From Opitutales bacterium UBA2995 (GTDB taxonomy: Bacteria > Verrucomicrobiota > Verrucomicrobiia > Opitutales > UBA2995): DNA of 64,000 nt. Numbering within the stretch: the stretch's first letter is position 1; each line of letters opens with the position of its first letter. Below are positions 55,988 to 64,000 of this stretch, in pieces. A program made the translations under genes and the position numbers. The notes beneath the pieces were generated by a model, which was not told the origin of the DNA, ran no database searches, and was given only the letters and a program-made list of their open reading frames with translations. The stretch is from NCBI GenBank assembly GCA_002346535.1, contig DDZZ01000057.1, positions 21,320-85,319 of the forward strand, read 5' to 3'.

Positions 55988-57427
55988 TTAGGCGATTATA
56001 TCTTTCACCACGTGCGCATCTTCCACGCCGGTCAGTTTCTGATCGAGGCCTTGGTGTGGGAAAATAAGCTTGTTGTGGTCGATACCCATTTGATGGAACA
56101 TCGTGGCATGTAAGTCGCGGACATGAACCGGATTGTTGGCGACGTTGTAGCAGAAATCATCGGTCTCACCATAACTGATTCCGCCTTTTATGCCTCCACC
56201 GGCCATCCAGGTCGTGAAACAACGTGGGTGGTGATCACGGCCGTAATCAAATCGATCGTTGGGCTTGAAGTCTTGAGCATAGGTGGTCCGGCCAAATTCG
56301 CCGGCAAATACAACCAGTGTATCTTCAAACAATCCACGCCGCTTTAGGTCAGTCAAAAGTCCGGAAATCGGCTGATCGACATCCCGGGCCTGGCCCTTCA
56401 AATGTGTGGGTAACTGACGATGGTGATCCCAACCTCGGTGGAATAACTGAACAAATCGCACATCGCGCTCGGCCATCCGACGGGCCAAAAGACAATTACG
56501 CGCAAAGGATCCGGTTTGATGGACCTCTGGACCATACAGCTTCAATGTCCCTTCGCTCTCCTTGCCTAAGTCGGTCAACTCGGGAACGGACATTTGCATG
56601 CGAAATGCCATTTCCTGTTGGGCCATGGAAGTGCGAATTTCTGGATCTCCCGTCATCTCCTCCTGTTCCGCGTTTATCTTGGTGACAAAGTCCATCATCT
56701 TATGGCGGGCCTGACGATCAACACCATCGGGATTGGACAAGAACAGGACGGGATCTCCGACAGACTGAAATGCGACCCCTTGATGCTTAGTCGGCAAAAA
56801 TCCCGTCCCCCACAAACGGTGGTAAAGCGCTTGTACGTTCGTCTTGCCGGACCAAAGCGCCGAACTCAGGACGACAAAGTCAGGAAGGTCCTTGTTGAGC
56901 GATCCTAAGCCATAACTGAGCCAGGAGCCCATACTGGCTCCGCCGGACATCTCTTCACCCGTGCAGAAAAAGGTTTTTGCCGGGTCGTGGTTGATTGCGT
57001 TGGTATGAGTCGATTTGATCAGGCAGATGTCGTCCACGTGCCTGGACAAATGCGGAAGCAATTCGCTCCATATCAGACCGCTCTGACCTTGGGCTGCGAA
57101 TTTAAATGCAGAAGCGCAAATGACCTGGTCTTTCCCATGAGTCATCACGGTGACCCGTTGTCCTTTACTGATTTCCTTGGGCAATGGTTGTCCGTGCAGC
57201 TTTTCCAATCCCGGCTTATAGTCGAACAAATCCAACTGACTTGGCGCACCCGCCATGAAGAGGAAAATTATACGCTTGGCCTTGGCTGGGAAATGAAGGC
57301 CGGGTTGGGCTCCGGAAACCAAGGGTTTCAAAGCACCGTTTAAAGCGACCGTCCCGAGCCCTATACTGGCTCGCTTGATAAATTGCCGACGGTTCAAGGT
57401 ATCGCAGTATGATTGGAATTGGCTCAT
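55988..57427 (-). CDS. DUF1501 protein, partner of second PSD1
   Basis: 479 residues. NRRQFIKRASIGLGT is a Tat signal at about residues 12-26. Family segments are AKRIIFLFMAGAPSQLDLFDYKP, THTNAINHDPAKTFFCTG, VQLFHRGWDHH, AGEFGRTTYAQD, YGRDHHPRCFTTWMAGGG and the end VEDAHVVKDIIA. The start at 57427 has AAGGAG at ideal distance, located in the last codons of the PSD1 gene, whose stop is two bases before the ATG. It is about as long as the first copy (22971-24458) and clearly a paralogue. Confidence 0.93.
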   Translation of the reverse strand: MSQFQSYCDTLNRRQFIKRASIGLGTVALNGALKPLVSGAQPGLHFPAKAKRIIFLFMAGAPSQLDLFDYKPGLEKLHGQPLPKEISKGQRVTVMTHGKDQVICASAFKFAAQGQSGLIWSELLPHLSRHVDDICLIKSTHTNAINHDPAKTFFCTGEEMSGGASMGSWLSYGLGSLNKDLPDFVVLSSALWSGKTNVQALYHRLWGTGFLPTKHQGVAFQSVGDPVLFLSNPDGVDRQARHKMMDFVTKINAEQEEMTGDPEIRTSMAQQEMAFRMQMSVPELTDLGKESEGTLKLYGPEVHQTGSFARNCLLARRMAERDVRFVQLFHRGWDHHRQLPTHLKGQARDVDQPISGLLTDLKRRGLFEDTLVVFAGEFGRTTYAQDFKPNDRFDYGRDHHPRCFTTWMAGGGIKGGISYGETDDFCYNVANNPVHVRDLHATMFHQMGIDHNKLIFPHQGLDQKLTGVEDAHVVKDIIA

Positions 57428-57429
57428 GT

Positions 57430-60336
57430 TTATCTCCTTACTTTTGCGAGTTCCAAATTTAAAAGGCCGTGAGTGACCATTGTCCAGGCAGCCACTTCAA
57501 CGCGTTCAGAAATACTGGAATCTTTCATACCAGAAGTCATGGATTTGGCGAGCTCGGGTTTGCCCTCATAATACTTCTTAAAATCGGCCAATGTCTCTTT
57601 CATCAAATTTAATCTATCGGCACCTGGTAAATGCGATGTAATGATCTCGTAGATATGTTTCAGGCCTGCATCAGCGCCGTTGGTTTCTTCAAGGGCATTC
57701 ATAGAGGTCACTTTTGCGGCCTTAAAATACTCTTCCTCATTCATCAAAAGCAAGGCCTGTAAGGGCGTATTCGTTCTTTCCCTACGTGCGACACAAAATT
57801 CACGGGACGGTGCATTCATGAGGGTCATTTGGGGTGGAGGCATCCCTCGCCTCCAATATGTATACAAGCTCCTGCGGTAGATCTTCTCACCCTCATCCGC
57901 CACGAATGAAAACGGGTGATCCATGCTTACCATTCTCCAGAGCCCCGGCGGCTGAGGAGGCTTCACGCTTTTCCCATACATGGACCGGTTCAATTGGCCA
58001 CTTACCGCAAGAATCTGATCGCGAATCATCTCGGCATCCATCCGGTAACGCGAACCCCGAGCCAGTTTCCGGTTGTCAGGGTCGGCCTTAAACTCCTCGA
58101 GTGTGGCATCCGAGATTTGCTTGTAAGCCTTGGACAAAACGATCTCGCGAATGAGCTGTTTAACATCCCAACCAGAGTCTCGAAATCGGATAGCCAAGTA
58201 GTCCAGCAATTCCGGATGGCTTGGCCACTCGCCTTGTAATCCGAAATCTTCGGATGTCTTGACTAAGCCCACTCCAAACAGGTTTTGCCAAAATCGATTG
58301 ACCGCAATGCGCGCCGTCAATGGGTGGTCAAGCGTAACCAGCCATTCAGCTAGGTCCATGCGCGTGTAAGAGCCCTCCTTGTCCGGTAGCGAAGGTAAAA
58401 ACGCAGGCGTGTTGCGCTCCACCCGATTCCCCGGATTTTCGTAATCTCCACCTATGAGCATTCGCGTTTCCCTGGGATGATTCATTTCAGCCATGATCAT
58501 AGCAGCTGGAATATCTTTCAGAAATTTCCTTTTCCGATTTTCCAGATCCTCCTGCCGCTTAACAAACTGTATGATCGTATTCGTACGGACTTTTGTCATC
58601 CAGGCGCTGGTATGATCGGGGCCTGTTATCTCAACCGCCGGCCTCCATGGAGCACTTTCGTTTTTTCGGACCAACCAGTCCGAATCAGAGGAGAATACCG
58701 CGACGGATTCACCTTGATCATATTCGAGAATAAACGAAAATCCGACTTTCGCCAGCTCTCTTCTGGCGAGCTGCGCGGGAGTGAGTGGGCGAATATACAC
58801 GGATTCCTTCTCCTCAGCCTCTGCCCTGGTTGAGACGGCGATAATCTCATTCTTCCCAAAACGAAGCAAATTGCGAACGTCAGCCACCAAGCTTTGATCC
58901 TCCGAATAGGCCGTTCCCAAAGAAGTACCGTTGATCCAGACTTCGGTGTTGGATTTGCCCGCAAAACGAGCCAGGACTGAATCCGGTAACGAGGACAAAG
59001 CAAGAGACGTCTTAAATTCTGTGTCGGCGACATCGGAAACATCTTCATCCCAAATCCACGACGCTTGTACTTTGTCAAATACCTTTGGATAGTCGTCTTC
59101 CAGGTTCTGAATCCTTTGTGCAGCCTCTCGTTCAATATCCAAGGCATGCTGTTCCGCACCAAAAGTAGCGAGTACTCCATCCTCGCTGGGAGTGGTAAGG
59201 TTGATAAACGGTGGTTGTAGCCCTCGCTCGGGTGCCCGTACCGTTTCCGGGGCTCCCACGAAATTATTGAAGAAGGCGTAAAGTTGGTAGTAATCCCTCT
59301 GAGTAATAGGGTCGTACTTGTGGTCGTGGCATTGAGCACATTGTACGGTCAAACCAAGAAACGCTGTGCCAAACGCTTCAACCCGGTCAGATACATTCTT
59401 GTGCAGGCTTTCGGCTGGTTGTGCGGTTCCTTTGTCGATAATCATATGCAGGCGGTTGAAACCCGATGCGATTAGCTGCTCCCGACTGGGGTTCTCAAAT
59501 AGATCTCCGGCCAGCTGGTATTTGATAAATTCATCAAAGGGGAGGTTGTCGTTAAATGAACGGATAATCCAATCGCGTAATGGAGAGAACTCACGATGGA
59601 AATCTTTGTGCATTCCATTGGTGTCGCCCAAGCGCACCAAGTCAGCCCAATAGCGGGTCATGTGCTCACCGTAAGAATTATCAGCCAGCAAGCGGTCGAC
59701 CAGTTTTGTGTAGGAATCCGGCCGTGTATCTTTAATAAAATCCTGAATCTCATCCACGGCCGGTGGCAATCCAGTTAGGTCGAAAGTCACTCTGCGAATC
59801 AAGGTCCGCTTGTCTGCCTCAGCCTTAGGCTGTAAGCCTTCCTTTTCCAGCGATGCCATCACATAGTGATCCACAGTATTGTGAGTCCAAGATTCGTCTT
59901 TGACTTCGGCCGGCTCCGAAATTTCCGGCGGAATGTAGGCCCAGTAATCCTGATATTCGGCACCTTCCAATATCCATTGTTTGAATACTGCGATCTCTTC
60001 CTCGCTCAAAGCCGGCTTATGCGCCTCGAGTGGAGGCATGCGATCCTCTTCAAAGTCATCAGAAATCCTCCAGATTAATTCACTCTCATCGGGATCTCCC
60101 GGTTTGATGACAAAGTAATCCTCACGCTGGGTCAAGGCACCCTCCGATCCATCCGGAATATCCAGCCGCAAATCCCCCTTACGATCTTCGGCATGGGGTC
60201 CATGGCATTGAAAGCACCGATCCGACAGGATGGGCCGAATATCGCGGTTGAAATGGGCCTTTTCAGCAGAAACGAGATTTCCTGCCACAAAAAGTCCGAT
60301 CAATGCCAAAGTGTATTTATTGGGGTGTCCTTTCAT
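57430..60336 (-). CDS. PSD1/PSCyt2 (DUF1549-DUF1553) cytochrome c protein
   Basis: 968 residues. Signal peptide to about residue 24, then NRDIRPILSDRCFQCHGPHA with the first C-x2-C-H. DUF1549 (YWADLVRLGDTNGMHKDFHR, VQCAQCHDHKYDP) holds a second C-x2-C-H. A beta-rich central region with an EVWINGTSLGTAY segment lies where the first copy has LamG. DUF1553 has LTARIAVNRFWQNLFGVGLV, EDFGLQGEWPSHPELLDYLA and RTNTPLQALLLMNEEE. It is probably exported and haem-bearing, and works with the DUF1501 protein encoded two bases later. No function is established for such pairs. Confidence 0.93.
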   Translation of the reverse strand: MKGHPNKYTLALIGLFVAGNLVSAEKAHFNRDIRPILSDRCFQCHGPHAEDRKGDLRLDIPDGSEGALTQREDYFVIKPGDPDESELIWRISDDFEEDRMPPLEAHKPALSEEEIAVFKQWILEGAEYQDYWAYIPPEISEPAEVKDESWTHNTVDHYVMASLEKEGLQPKAEADKRTLIRRVTFDLTGLPPAVDEIQDFIKDTRPDSYTKLVDRLLADNSYGEHMTRYWADLVRLGDTNGMHKDFHREFSPLRDWIIRSFNDNLPFDEFIKYQLAGDLFENPSREQLIASGFNRLHMIIDKGTAQPAESLHKNVSDRVEAFGTAFLGLTVQCAQCHDHKYDPITQRDYYQLYAFFNNFVGAPETVRAPERGLQPPFINLTTPSEDGVLATFGAEQHALDIEREAAQRIQNLEDDYPKVFDKVQASWIWDEDVSDVADTEFKTSLALSSLPDSVLARFAGKSNTEVWINGTSLGTAYSEDQSLVADVRNLLRFGKNEIIAVSTRAEAEEKESVYIRPLTPAQLARRELAKVGFSFILEYDQGESVAVFSSDSDWLVRKNESAPWRPAVEITGPDHTSAWMTKVRTNTIIQFVKRQEDLENRKRKFLKDIPAAMIMAEMNHPRETRMLIGGDYENPGNRVERNTPAFLPSLPDKEGSYTRMDLAEWLVTLDHPLTARIAVNRFWQNLFGVGLVKTSEDFGLQGEWPSHPELLDYLAIRFRDSGWDVKQLIREIVLSKAYKQISDATLEEFKADPDNRKLARGSRYRMDAEMIRDQILAVSGQLNRSMYGKSVKPPQPPGLWRMVSMDHPFSFVADEGEKIYRRSLYTYWRRGMPPPQMTLMNAPSREFCVARRERTNTPLQALLLMNEEEYFKAAKVTSMNALEETNGADAGLKHIYEIITSHLPGADRLNLMKETLADFKKYYEGKPELAKSMTSGMKDSSISERVEVAAWTMVTHGLLNLELAKVRR

Positions 60337-60445
60337 TCCGCATTGTCAAACAAACGCACCATTGAGCCTGAATGTTCCTAAAAAGTCAAAATCGATCCGT
60401 AATTTAGACTTCTATCATTATTGAGGCCAAGTTTACGATAATTTG

Positions 60446-60827
60446 ATGAAGTTTAGAGTTCTAATCTCGCTCATCCTGCTACTTTTGGTGGCATGCGTTA
60501 AAAAGACGGACCGAGAAACACTTCCACTGAAGAATACCATATCAGAATCGGTTGAATACGAAAGCCTCGTTATGGAATAAGAGGATTGGCTAACGCTGCC
60601 ACCAACCTGCAAAATTTCGCCCAACATGTTGGCAAATATTCTGCTGTGACCAGAAGTCGGCGAAGGGGATCGCAAATCGCGGAAAAGCCGAATTCGTTCA
60701 TGGATTTCCGGTCGGCCTATCCTTTTTCGGGAAAGCATGGTCGGAAGGCGAACTGATCAGCAATAACTACGGATTCGAACAAGCGACCCAGGCAAGGAAA
60801 CCAACAGAGTATCTCCCTTCGGTATAG
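60446..60827 (+). pseudogene. Amidase-signature lipoprotein, degraded
   Basis: The 5' part encodes a lipoprotein signal (MKFRVLISLILLLLVAC) and stops after 44 codons. The 3' part, in another frame, reads FVHGFPVGLSFFGKAWSEGE and NNYGFEQATQARKPTEYLPS, matching the C-terminus of amidase-signature enzymes (G-x-P-V-G-l-s-F-x-G-x-a-w-s-E ... F-E-Q-A-T). The catalytic Ser-Ser-Lys core is missing. The linkage of the two ends as one former gene is inference. The rest of 60337-60902 shows no gene; a leftward 101-codon frame there looks like a shadow. Confidence 0.75.
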
Positions 60828-60902
60828 TATTAGCCTTTTAACCCTTGAACATAAATCGGGTAACCATGAACGTAGAACCGTGAACCCGAAATCTATTCGA
60901 AC

Positions 60903-62213
60903 ATGAACCGCCGAAACTTTTTAAAAACTACTGGCCTGGCTGCAACCGCTACAAACCTTCCTGTGTGGTTTGCCGAAGAACTCATGGCTCAACCTTCTGT
61001 GCCAACCCCAAAAATGAAAAACGATCGGATCGGATTAGCTCTTGTCGGTTGCGGAGGTCGAGGTAAGGGTGTCGCTAGGGTGGCATCAAGCTACGGAGAC
61101 ATGGTGGCGGTCTGTGATGTGGACGACCAGCAAATTGACAGTGCAAAAGAATATTGGCCGAAGGCCACTGGTGTTAAGGACTTTCGCAAAGTCATGGAAA
61201 TGAAAGATGTCGACGTAGTAATTTGCGGAACGGTCGATCACTGGCATACGCTGGTTTCCCTGGCCGCCATGAAATCGGGCAAAGACGTTTACTGTGAAAA
61301 GCCACTTACCCTCTATATCGACGAAGGCAAACACTTGGTAAAGGAAGAGAAACGATCAGGTCGTATCCTCCAAACGGGTACGCAACAACGAAGCGATCCC
61401 AATTTCCGGTTGGCATGTGAACTGGTGCGCAATAGGCGGATTGGTAAACTCAAGGAAATCGATGTTTACCTCCCAGCCGGCCAACGCGATGGTCCTTTTG
61501 AGGCCGCACCGATTCCCACTGGCATCGATTGGGATATGTGGCAAGGGCAGACTCCTTACGTGGAGTACATCAAAGAACGAACCCACTTATACTTTCGTTA
61601 TTGGTGGGAATATTCCGGCGGAACAATGACCGATTGGGGCGCACACCATAATGACATCGCCTTATGGGCCACCGGCTTTGAAAGAAGTGGCCCTGTTTCT
61701 GCAAAAGGCAGCCCTTTGATAGACATGATTCCAAGGGGTTTCACGGCTTCTAGCGAATACGAGCTTGAGTATGCTTACCCCAATGGGGTGATTCACCGCT
61801 GCCGTAGCACGACAGCCAACGCCTGGAACGGTTATGTGGTAAATCCTTTTGGGCAACAACACGGCGTGAGGTTACAAGGCACCGCCGGTTGGATCTGGGT
61901 TACTCGAGGAGCCATCGAATCCAGCGTGCCGGAAATCCTGACCGAACCCCTTCCTTCCAATGCGGAACGCCTCTATGCCAGCAATGACCATATGAAAAAT
62001 TTTATCGATTGTGTCCGCTCCCGCAAAAAAGCCATTTGCGATGCCGAGATTGGCCACCGTTCAGCCACAATGTGCCATCTGGGAGTGACTGCAGTGCGCT
62101 TGGGACGCAAGGTTGAATGGGATCCCAAGAAGGAAAAATACAAAGGCGACAAAGAAGCCGAAGCCATGGCTAAGCTCCCGATGCGGAAGCCATGGGACTA
62201 CAGCATGATTTGA
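60903..62213 (+). CDS. Tat-exported Gfo/Idh/MocA family oxidoreductase
   Basis: 436 residues. MNRRNFLKTTGLAATA is a Tat signal. The NAD(P) motif ALVGCGGRGKGVARV begins near residue 46. CEKPLTLYIDEGKHLV supplies the conserved Lys, and GGTMTDWGAHHNDIALWA the Asp/His active-site helix. It resembles secreted glucose-fructose-oxidoreductase-like and sugar dehydrogenases typical of PVC genomes. It overlaps the EamA transporter gene by 22 bases. The region just upstream carries a TGAACC-rich simple repeat. Confidence 0.93.
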   Translation: MNRRNFLKTTGLAATATNLPVWFAEELMAQPSVPTPKMKNDRIGLALVGCGGRGKGVARVASSYGDMVAVCDVDDQQIDSAKEYWPKATGVKDFRKVMEMKDVDVVICGTVDHWHTLVSLAAMKSGKDVYCEKPLTLYIDEGKHLVKEEKRSGRILQTGTQQRSDPNFRLACELVRNRRIGKLKEIDVYLPAGQRDGPFEAAPIPTGIDWDMWQGQTPYVEYIKERTHLYFRYWWEYSGGTMTDWGAHHNDIALWATGFERSGPVSAKGSPLIDMIPRGFTASSEYELEYAYPNGVIHRCRSTTANAWNGYVVNPFGQQHGVRLQGTAGWIWVTRGAIESSVPEILTEPLPSNAERLYASNDHMKNFIDCVRSRKKAICDAEIGHRSATMCHLGVTAVRLGRKVEWDPKKEKYKGDKEAEAMAKLPMRKPWDYSMI

Positions 62214-63124
62214 GCACATCTGCCAAAGTCCAAAATTCAAGGCGTAAAGGAATCTTCTTAGTCGTAATCAGCGGTTGCTGTTGGGGATTCCATGGAATCC
62301 TGATCAAATACGCTATTGGTCTGGGCATTTCTTTCTTCCAAGTATTCCTTTTCGAAGTCCTGTTCGCAACAGCATTTTTTGCCCTATTCTACAAACGATT
62401 CTTTGGGGAACTTAGACCTCGGAAGTTCACCCACTGGCTGCTTCTAGGTGCAATCGGATTGGTTACCATTGGAGTTGGGTATTTTTTATTTCTTTCGTTC
62501 AGTCTCGGGCCCGTCGCTATCGGAGCAACCTTGATGTTCATGTACTTACCAGTGGTCTATGCGTTCACACTGTTATCTGGGTATCAGAAATTTTCGGCAG
62601 TCAAACTGGCTTCCATCAGCCTGGTGTTATTGGGTGCGGTCTTCTCCACGGAAATTCTTTCCACTTTTAATCAACCGGGCGCCTTGCCAGCAGTGTACAC
62701 AGCAATTATCGCATCGATGTGCTACGCCATAGTCTTTATTCTGACTCCCAGAGTGGCGGAATACACAACCGCTGAATTCAGGTCTTTTTCAATTTCGCTT
62801 ATTGGACTCGCCGGCAGCCTCATCGTTTTTGCCTTCATGCCAACTCTCTGGTTCCCAATTGGTGACAATTTTTGGCCAATCTTTGGCATGGCATTGGTTC
62901 TGTCTGCCGTTGGTCAAACCTTGCCAGTGATCACGCTTATGAAAGGCCTTCCAATCACCGGTAGCAGCTTGGGAGGAGTGCTCGCAACGATTGAATTACC
63001 AATAGCAATTTTTGCCTCAGCGCTGCTCCTGGGTGAGTCGTTTAACATGCTAAAAGTAGTAGGCGTTGTCCTGGTCCTGAACGGAATTATTGTTTACAAC
63101 CGTGCGGAGCGTTCCAGGGAATAA
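62192..63124 (+). CDS. EamA/DMT-family transporter
   Basis: 310 residues with ten hydrophobic helices in two EamA halves. SGCCWGFHGILIKYAIGLG begins the first and YTAIIASMCYAIVFILTPRV the second. The family exports or imports small metabolites such as amino acids or nucleotide sugars. It starts inside the end of the Gfo/Idh gene (22-base overlap), so the two are probably expressed together and the transporter may move a product of that enzyme. Cargo unknown. Confidence 0.9.
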   Translation: MGLQHDLSTSAKVQNSRRKGIFLVVISGCCWGFHGILIKYAIGLGISFFQVFLFEVLFATAFFALFYKRFFGELRPRKFTHWLLLGAIGLVTIGVGYFLFLSFSLGPVAIGATLMFMYLPVVYAFTLLSGYQKFSAVKLASISLVLLGAVFSTEILSTFNQPGALPAVYTAIIASMCYAIVFILTPRVAEYTTAEFRSFSISLIGLAGSLIVFAFMPTLWFPIGDNFWPIFGMALVLSAVGQTLPVITLMKGLPITGSSLGGVLATIELPIAIFASALLLGESFNMLKVVGVVLVLNGIIVYNRAERSRE

Positions 63125-63204
63125 AACCAGTGTAAATATCTAATTCTTGCTAGTGTGCCTCACCAATGAATCCTTTTGATCATTTGGCAACGTATTATCC
63201 TTGA

Positions 63205-63600
63205 GTGAAAGTTAAGTGCTACAAATTTTCCATTTTGATTTGCTGTATAGCGTCTTTGGAAGATGCAGCGGAACCGGCTCTGATTATTAATTTATCGGAA
63301 GTTAATCCAGCTCCGAATGTCCTAACGAGAGCTTACGGCTGTGGCGAACAAGGCGAAGGAACAAGCGGTGTTCCGGTTACCGGCAGGTTTGATTGCAATG
63401 GAGATAGCCATTTGGACTGCGCATTCGCGCAAATGCGCGGAGACCTCTTTGGAAGAACCGGTGCGGAAAGCGACCCTTATTTTTGGGAATGGGACAATTG
63501 GAGATACACTTAATGCTCACATTCCTCAACCAGGTATGCTAATAATAGCCGGCGTATAGAAACACGAAACTGAAGATGCTGATATCTGGAGGGGAACGTT
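63205..63600 (+). pseudogene. FG-GAP (integrin-type) repeat protein, frameshifted and truncated
   Basis: From GTG 63205 the frame gives a short signal-like N-terminus, then GVPVTGRFDCNGDSHLDCAF and DLFGRTGAES. A frame change lets TLIFGNGTIGDTLN and QPGMLIIAGV follow, then a TAG, then KHETEDADIW. In order this is the start of an FG-GAP protein, whose repeats read F-D-x-D-G-D and L-I-F-G. After DADIW the sequence switches to an IS481-type transposase end. Confidence 0.75.
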
Positions 63601-63900
63601 CAACTCACAACGTCCTCATGAGGCCTTGGAGATGAAGACACCGGCTGAAGTATATCACGACAGTTCTGAGCCATGGGGAGGTAGTCCTTGCGATATCGAA
63701 TATTCAAAAATGATGACACGACGTGTAACCAACAACGGTAGCATTAAAATCGATGGTCAACCTATACGTATCTCCATTGCCTTGACTGGGTGGAGTGTCG
63801 GGTTAACCCCCTGTCTAAAAAGACCGTATGGAGCTATGCTTTGCCCGACTCAAACTTGGTGAATTGACCTACAAACTTAAACCTTTCATCGCCTCGATGG
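63600..63900 (+). mobile_element. IS481-type transposase C-terminal remnant
   Basis: FNSQRPHEALEMKTPAEVYH is the end of an rve integrase domain (N-x-x-R-P-H-E-A-L-x-x-x-T-P-A-x-x-Y). It is followed by MTRRVTNNGSIKIDGQPIRI and SIALTGWSVGL, the IS481-family C-terminal domain, and after a frameshift by ARLKLGELTYKLKPF. Only the last third remains and no inverted repeat is seen. It joins directly to the FG-GAP remnant. Confidence 0.75.
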
Positions 63901-64000
63901 CCCTGCCATCGAGGCTCAAATTCAAAATAAGATCGCAAATCAATCGTAATATAACTCATAACATGAACCGTTCACTTACTCTTCTAAGCGTAAACCATGT

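Noticed and set aside
60433..60738. 101-codon leftward frame before the Gfo/Idh gene
   Set aside because: It lies over the amidase remnant read on the other strand and has no recognisable domain or start signal.
39389..63600. UAG recoding to glutamine, suggested by TAG codons at probable Gln positions in several frames
   Set aside because: Intact genes here end with TAG (for example 20937, 36524, 38390, 39373), and the affected frames also carry TGA/TAA stops, deletions and frameshifts. Ordinary decay explains them.
63963..64000. Possible new gene start (MNRSLTLLSVNH) at the right edge
   Set aside because: Only 12 codons are visible; nothing can be supported.
1..64000. CRISPR arrays, tRNA or rRNA genes, prophage genes, defence systems
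   Set aside because: No regularly spaced repeats, tRNA-like cloverleaf with conserved T-arm, phage structural genes or known defence domains were recognised on reading.

Overview
The window looks like a piece of a marine, polysaccharide-degrading member of the PVC group. Verrucomicrobiota (Opitutae-like) is my best guess; a planctomycete or Kiritimatiellota relative cannot be excluded. The reasons are six formylglycine sulfatases in 64 kb, two complete pairs of planctomycete-type cytochrome (PSCyt1/DUF1549/DUF1553) plus DUF1501 genes, many Tat-exported Gfo/Idh/MocA oxidoreductases, ThuA, LamG and DUF6797-type proteins, and a C-terminal N-x-x-E-Y-x-x-G-G tail of the kind common in secreted verrucomicrobial proteins. 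No rRNA, tRNA, CRISPR or phage region was recognised.

Layout. 1-9.2 kb: a truncated iduronate-2-sulfatase-like gene, a VanA-like Rieske oxygenase divergent from a sodium symporter, an SDR followed by a string of very small coupled ORFs, a Tat Gfo/Idh protein, an ADP-ribosylglycohydrolase, half of a DgoD-like dehydratase and a VOC protein. 9.2-19.2 kb: a 1975-residue secreted zinc metalloprotease with PKD, Calx-beta and two LamG modules, two sulfatases and a second VOC protein. 19.2-27.6 kb: a dead IS3-type transposase, a mutarotase, a TIM-barrel epimerase overlapping a cyclase, and the first DUF1501/PSD1 pair. 27.8-34 kb: a dead alpha/beta hydrolase, a ThuA lipoprotein, KDPG aldolase plus KDG kinase, decayed surface-glycan genes and a sulfatase without a signal peptide. 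34-42 kb: a 3-hydroxyisobutyrate dehydrogenase-like gene, a complete TRAP transporter, 4-hydroxyproline epimerase, debris of three unrelated enzymes on both strands, and a fructokinase. 42-53 kb: transaldolase, SSS symporter, mannonate-oxidoreductase-like SDR, an IolG-like gene with one nonsense codon, two overlapping sulfatases and a DUF6797/cytochrome c protein, all on one strand. 53-64 kb: a TIM-barrel epimerase, a PQQ-type propeller, the second DUF1501/PSD1 pair, a Tat Gfo/Idh protein coupled to an EamA transporter, and an FG-GAP gene cut by an IS481-type remnant.

How the genes fit together. Sulfatases resembling iduronate-2-sulfatase (two) and heparan N-sulfatase (one) sit close to uptake systems (two SSS, one TRAP) and to enzymes for uronate and keto-deoxy sugar breakdown (UxuB-type SDR, KDG kinase, KDPG aldolase). 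This suggests use of sulfated, uronate-containing glycans. No polysaccharide lyase or glycoside hydrolase is visible here, so chain cleavage must be encoded elsewhere.

The other striking property is decay. About thirteen pseudogenes or gene remnants can be read between intact genes, with deletions, frameshifts and stop codons. Several are marked by TAG where the family reading suggests Gln. Intact genes also terminate with TAG, so this is C-to-T decay and not recoding.
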